Below are positions 50,054 to 52,346 of a stretch of 52,346 nt of DNA, one piece after another. The position numbers were made by a program, and so were the translations under genes. Source of the DNA: Candidatus Yanofskybacteria bacterium CG10_big_fil_rev_8_21_14_0_10_46_23 (GTDB lineage: Bacteria > Patescibacteriota > Minisyncoccia > 2-02-FULL-40-12 > IGHO2-12-FULL-4). The stretch covers positions 21,694 through 74,039 of the forward strand of contig PCXO01000012.1 in NCBI GenBank assembly GCA_002771135.1. Reading direction: 5' to 3'. How positions within the stretch are numbered: position 1 is the stretch's first letter; every line of letters starts with the position of its first letter. Below the pieces are notes generated by a model, which worked only from the letters and a program-made list of their open reading frames with translations, was not told where the DNA came from and did not search any database.

Positions 50054-51103
50054 ATGAGAAAATCTCTGAGTGTGCTCGTTCTGTTTTTGTTTTTTTCGGC
50101 GGCCATTCTGGTCGCCGAACCCCCCGTGGCCGACCTGCAGGGTCGTCTCGGCGTGACCTGCAGTGACTGGGTCGTCCCCGAGACGGAGAGTTTTGTTTTT
50201 TTTCAGCATTCAACCACGACGACCCGGTCGATTGTCTGGACATCCACTGGTCAAAAGGTCTTGAAGGATAAAAACTTCAAGCTGGTCAGCGGGGATCCGA
50301 ACCGGATCCGGGCCGACTACAACCCCCAAACGGGGGTGGTCAAGCTCACTCGGATTGAGGACTGGCCCGGCGTGGTGGATGTGTATTGGACCAGAGATGG
50401 CCGATACTATCCATGTCAAACGGACCCAGTTCGGGTGACTATTCCGGCGCCCCGTTTTTTTGGGGAGAATCTTGACCACCAGGTCATGTTCTTCTCCAGC
50501 AAGCGATTCATCCAGAATGGGGATAAGATCCAGATGGAGCTCGTCTCCCGAGCTTCTCTGGGCAATAAGCCCCGAAAGTTCTGGATCGCGCTGACCGGCC
50601 CTACCGGAGAGACGACCCGGGCGGAAGTCTGGGCCGACCCGCTTAACGGTGGCCGGCGCTTCGAAATCCTGCAATTTCGGTTCCAGGCGACGGACCTGCC
50701 TCCGGGCAAGTACGACGTCCTTCTGGAGACCGAGATCCAAGGGGAACGAGTCGGCTCGGTCGTGGAGCTCTTTTTTGAGAGTTTCAAGTACCGAGACGAT
50801 TTTGACGGTCCCCGTCTCGATTCGGGCCACTATGACCCGTGGACCGACTGTCTTATCTTCACCGGGCGCTTCCCCCGGGAAGATGGTAATCGGGAGGTCT
50901 TGATCCGGATCGGGCGGGAGGTTTTTACCTCCCCCATCTTCAACTCGGCTCCGGCCGGGTTCGATGATGGGGCCAGCTGGGTCCTGCTGATCCCGGCGCG
51001 CAAGTTAGCGCCGGGATCATACGACGTCGGGATCTTTTTCCCCGGGACGGGTTTGACCGTCTCGGCGGTCGAGGTCTTGAAAATCCAAAACCCCATCCCC
51101 TAA
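50054..51103 (+). CDS. Orphan secreted protein
   Basis: The 349-residue protein has a strong SD (AAGGAGGAGCGAGAG) and a signal peptide (MRKSLSVLVLFLFFSAAILVA). The mature part looks all-beta, with alternating short strands (VDVYWTRDGRYYPC, KFWIALTGPTGETT, DLPPGKYDVLLETEIQGERVGSVVELFF, LAPGSYDVGIFFPG), perhaps three immunoglobulin-like modules. I do not recognise a family. It is markedly GC-rich, with its own promoter and terminator. Confidence 0.68.
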   Translation: MRKSLSVLVLFLFFSAAILVAEPPVADLQGRLGVTCSDWVVPETESFVFFQHSTTTTRSIVWTSTGQKVLKDKNFKLVSGDPNRIRADYNPQTGVVKLTRIEDWPGVVDVYWTRDGRYYPCQTDPVRVTIPAPRFFGENLDHQVMFFSSKRFIQNGDKIQMELVSRASLGNKPRKFWIALTGPTGETTRAEVWADPLNGGRRFEILQFRFQATDLPPGKYDVLLETEIQGERVGSVVELFFESFKYRDDFDGPRLDSGHYDPWTDCLIFTGRFPREDGNREVLIRIGREVFTSPIFNSAPAGFDDGASWVLLIPARKLAPGSYDVGIFFPGTGLTVSAVEVLKIQNPIP

Positions 51104-51142
51104 GCGGGGGGGTCGGGATCGATGTTCTTTTTTGCGGATCAC

Positions 51143-51172
51143 AAAAGGGGCGCCCTCAAGGCGCCCCTTTTT
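51143..51172 (+). terminator. Rho-independent terminator
   Basis: AAAAGGGGCGCC pairs with GGCGCCCCTTTT around CTCAA, ending in six T. The A/T flanks would also let it work for the minus-strand gene at 51193. Confidence 0.9.
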
Positions 51173-51192
51173 TCGGACTTTTTAGCTAGCGG

Positions 51193-51765
51193 TTAGGCGA
51201 TAACTTTTTTTCGAGCTTTGCGCAGGGCTTTGATTTCTTGAATCATTTCGCCCAGTTTATGAAAGTCTTGACTGGCTTTGGAGTGGAGATTCGGATTTTC
51301 TATAATATTGCCGGGGGAGTAGGTGGCGAAAAGATTCATGTCCCCAAATCGAACTCGGCGCCCCCGAATATTCATCAACGGGAGTTTTACCCCTAATCCT
51401 TTGAGAGCGACCTCGCCCAACGCGATGATTAAATCGGGCTCAACAATTTTAATCTCTTGCTTTAAAAAGAAGGAGGACCGTTTAACTTCTTTGGCTTTGG
51501 GTTTTTCGGTCTTCGGTCGAAACTTGACCGCGGGCGTGATATAAAAATCGGTGGCTTTCAGCTTATGCTCTTTCAAAAGTCGGCGAAAAACTTTGCCATC
51601 TTCTCCGGCAAAAATTCGACCCTTCTCGAGGTCTTTTTTATCGGGGTTTCCCCCTAGAACCATCAGGCCCGTGGTGACCCGACCCTTTCCGGAGATGATT
51701 TTGCGACCCTTAAACTTATCGCGGATGTTCTTATTGAGTTCGGTTAGCTGTTGCAACTTAGCCAT
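51193..51765 (-). CDS. Uracil-DNA glycosylase family 4/5-like, no cysteines
   Basis: The 190-residue protein follows the superfamily layout: LMVLGGNPDKKDLEKGRIFAG, then GKVFRRLLKEHKL, DFYITPAVKFRP, LIIALGEVALKGLG and LFATYSPGN. In family 4 enzymes these positions read GExPG, NxVKCRPP and a His in the YHPS-like box. Here there is no cysteine at all, so no iron-sulphur cluster, and that His is Ser. It may act on another substrate or be an inactive relative. TATGAT ends 11 bases before the ATG and there is no SD. Confidence 0.75.
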   Translation of the reverse strand: MAKLQQLTELNKNIRDKFKGRKIISGKGRVTTGLMVLGGNPDKKDLEKGRIFAGEDGKVFRRLLKEHKLKATDFYITPAVKFRPKTEKPKAKEVKRSSFFLKQEIKIVEPDLIIALGEVALKGLGVKLPLMNIRGRRVRFGDMNLFATYSPGNIIENPNLHSKASQDFHKLGEMIQEIKALRKARKKVIA

Positions 51766-51866
51766 AGAGTGTTAAAATCATAGCAAATTTAACCTTTTTT
51801 GTAAAGGTGGGTTAGATTTCCTTGAAAGCGACCCGATTTTTTTGTTAAAGTAGATGAGCCTTTTAT

Positions 51867-52053
51867 AGGCAATATCTTGGGTGTGTACTATAGTCCGCCG
51901 AAGCTTTCTTGTCCGCCGAAATTTTAATGAAGGAGGAAGCGAAGGCGGGGCGAAGGTACTGAGTCTTCAAAATAAAATATTCGAGTGTGTACCAGTCCGC
52001 CGAAGCCTTAGCGAAGGCGGGGCGAAGGTACTGAGTCTTCAAAATAAAATATT
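51867..52053 (+). repeat. Palindromic tandem repeats next to tRNA-Ile
   Basis: A 44-bp sequence beginning AGCGAAGGCGGGGCGAAGG occurs exactly at 51938-51981 and 52010-52053, 72 bp apart. Each is preceded by TCCGCCGAAGC, which pairs with GCGAAGGCGG. Each unit begins with (G)GTGTGTA, the first bases of tRNA-Ile (GGGTGTGTA), seen at about 51871, 51985 and in the tRNA itself. This fits repeated insertion with duplication of the tRNA 5' end. No gene is seen in 51783-52053. Confidence 0.8.
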
Positions 52054-52127
52054 GGGTGTGTAGCTCAGCTGGTTAGAGCACTTCACTGATAATGAAGAGG
52101 TCCCAGGTTCGAGTCCTGGCACACCCA
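52054..52127 (+). tRNA. tRNA-Ile (GAT anticodon)
   Basis: The 74-nt sequence has acceptor GGGTGTG/CACACCC, D-arm GCTC...GAGC, anticodon stem CTTCA/TGAAG with loop CTGATAA (anticodon GAT), and T-arm CCAGG-TTCGAGT-CCTGG. CCA is not encoded. It is the first functional element after the tandem repeats. Confidence 0.97.
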
Positions 52128-52217
52128 CACAATTTTTACTCAAATTTCAATTTGATTGTAAAAATTAGTGCCCGACCGGATCCGCCTTGGGTGGAGGAGG
52201 CGGGCCGGCATCAAGAG

Positions 52218-52305
52218 ATGAGCTATTTTGTGTATGTCTTAAAGAATGAAAAGGATGGAAGAAGATATATTGATATTTCGACGGACAAAAAATTTACAAA
52301 TTTTT
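52218..52305 (+). pseudogene. Truncated GIY-YIG endonuclease relic
   Basis: The frame begins MSYFVYVLKNEKDGRRYIDI, the typical start of the short GIY-YIG proteins common in CPR genomes, but the YIG glycine is Asp and the homology ends about residue 30 where it runs into tRNA-Ala. About two thirds of the domain is missing. Just upstream (about 52180-52200) is a GCCTTGGGTGGAGGAGGCGG palindrome like those before tRNA-Ile. Confidence 0.7.
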
Positions 52306-52346
52306 GGGCCCTTAGCTCAGCAGGCCAGAGCGCCTCGTTTGCACCG
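52306..52346 (+). tRNA. tRNA-Ala (TGC anticodon), 5' part
   Basis: GGGCCCTTAGCTCAG starts a tRNA with D-arm GCTC/GAGC and an anticodon loop TTTGCAC between CCTCG and CG..., giving anticodon TGC. The window ends in the anticodon stem. Confidence 0.85.

Noticed and set aside
50210-50830. Minus-strand 206-codon ORF inside the secreted-protein gene
   Set aside because: A product of high GC content; the plus frame has a signal peptide, SD, promoter and terminator.
51867-52053. CRISPR array
   Set aside because: The repeats are long palindromic units in tandem with no unique spacers of uniform length, and no cas genes occur in the window.
51881-52063. 60-codon ORF across the tandem repeats
   Set aside because: It translates repeat DNA and runs into tRNA-Ile.

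Overview
This window looks like a chromosome segment of a Candidate Phyla Radiation (Patescibacteria) bacterium. Supporting signs are compact, often overlapping housekeeping genes, several proteins shorter than their usual length (RecO, RsmI), a split transketolase beside GAPDH, lone LAGLIDADG and GIY-YIG genes, and a very divergent 16S rRNA gene interrupted by an endonuclease-bearing insertion. I cannot place it in a particular phylum by eye.

Layout. 1-5303: infC-rpmI-rplT on the minus strand, small hypothetical and secreted proteins, then an htrA-smpB-ssrA trans-translation block. 5365-14062: argS, ileS, recO, a surface DUF11-type protein and glyQS. 14081-16570: three orphan membrane or hypothetical genes. 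16674-25131: M16 peptidase, AI-2E-type exporter, rsmI, an HExxH protein, metG, tatD and leuS, with a duplicated leuS start in front of leuS. 25257-30379: ECF sigma factor with a membrane partner, folD, hypotheticals, and an FG-GAP/UnbV protein. 30400-41251: a LAGLIDADG gene abutting tRNA-Leu, parAB, topA-dprA, pth, and lepB-hisS-HIT-rpsU-yqeY, then a large orphan membrane protein. 41304-44110: a stand-alone 16S rRNA gene with an 862-bp insertion. 44137-45640: a cluster of very small genes. 45719-51765: a SpoU methyltransferase, rnhB, gap, split tkt, an orphan secreted protein and a cysteine-free UDG-like protein. 51867-52346: tandem repeats, tRNA-Ile, a GIY-YIG relic and the start of tRNA-Ala.

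The strongest signal concerns translation initiation. The 16S 3' end reads GGAUCACUUACUUACU and lacks the CCUCC anti-Shine-Dalgarno. Nearly all housekeeping genes lack a Shine-Dalgarno (SD) sequence, and many have a -10-like hexamer only 5-12 nt before the start codon, as expected for leaderless or near-leaderless mRNAs. In contrast, about sixteen genes, nearly all hypothetical, carry strong GGAGG-type sites, often with longer leaders and their own promoters and terminators. The 16S gene also departs from 'universal' sequence at several standard primer sites, but the changes are paired (helix 28, the 505/526 pair of the 530 pseudoknot, the 338 hairpin, the 1080-1100 hairpin). That argues for a functional, structurally conserved rRNA and not a pseudogene.

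A second theme is endonuclease genes at RNA genes: one inside 16S, one starting four bases after tRNA-Leu, and a GIY-YIG relic with palindromic tandem repeats between tRNA-Ile and tRNA-Ala. All calls come from reading the sequence; no database or folding software was used.
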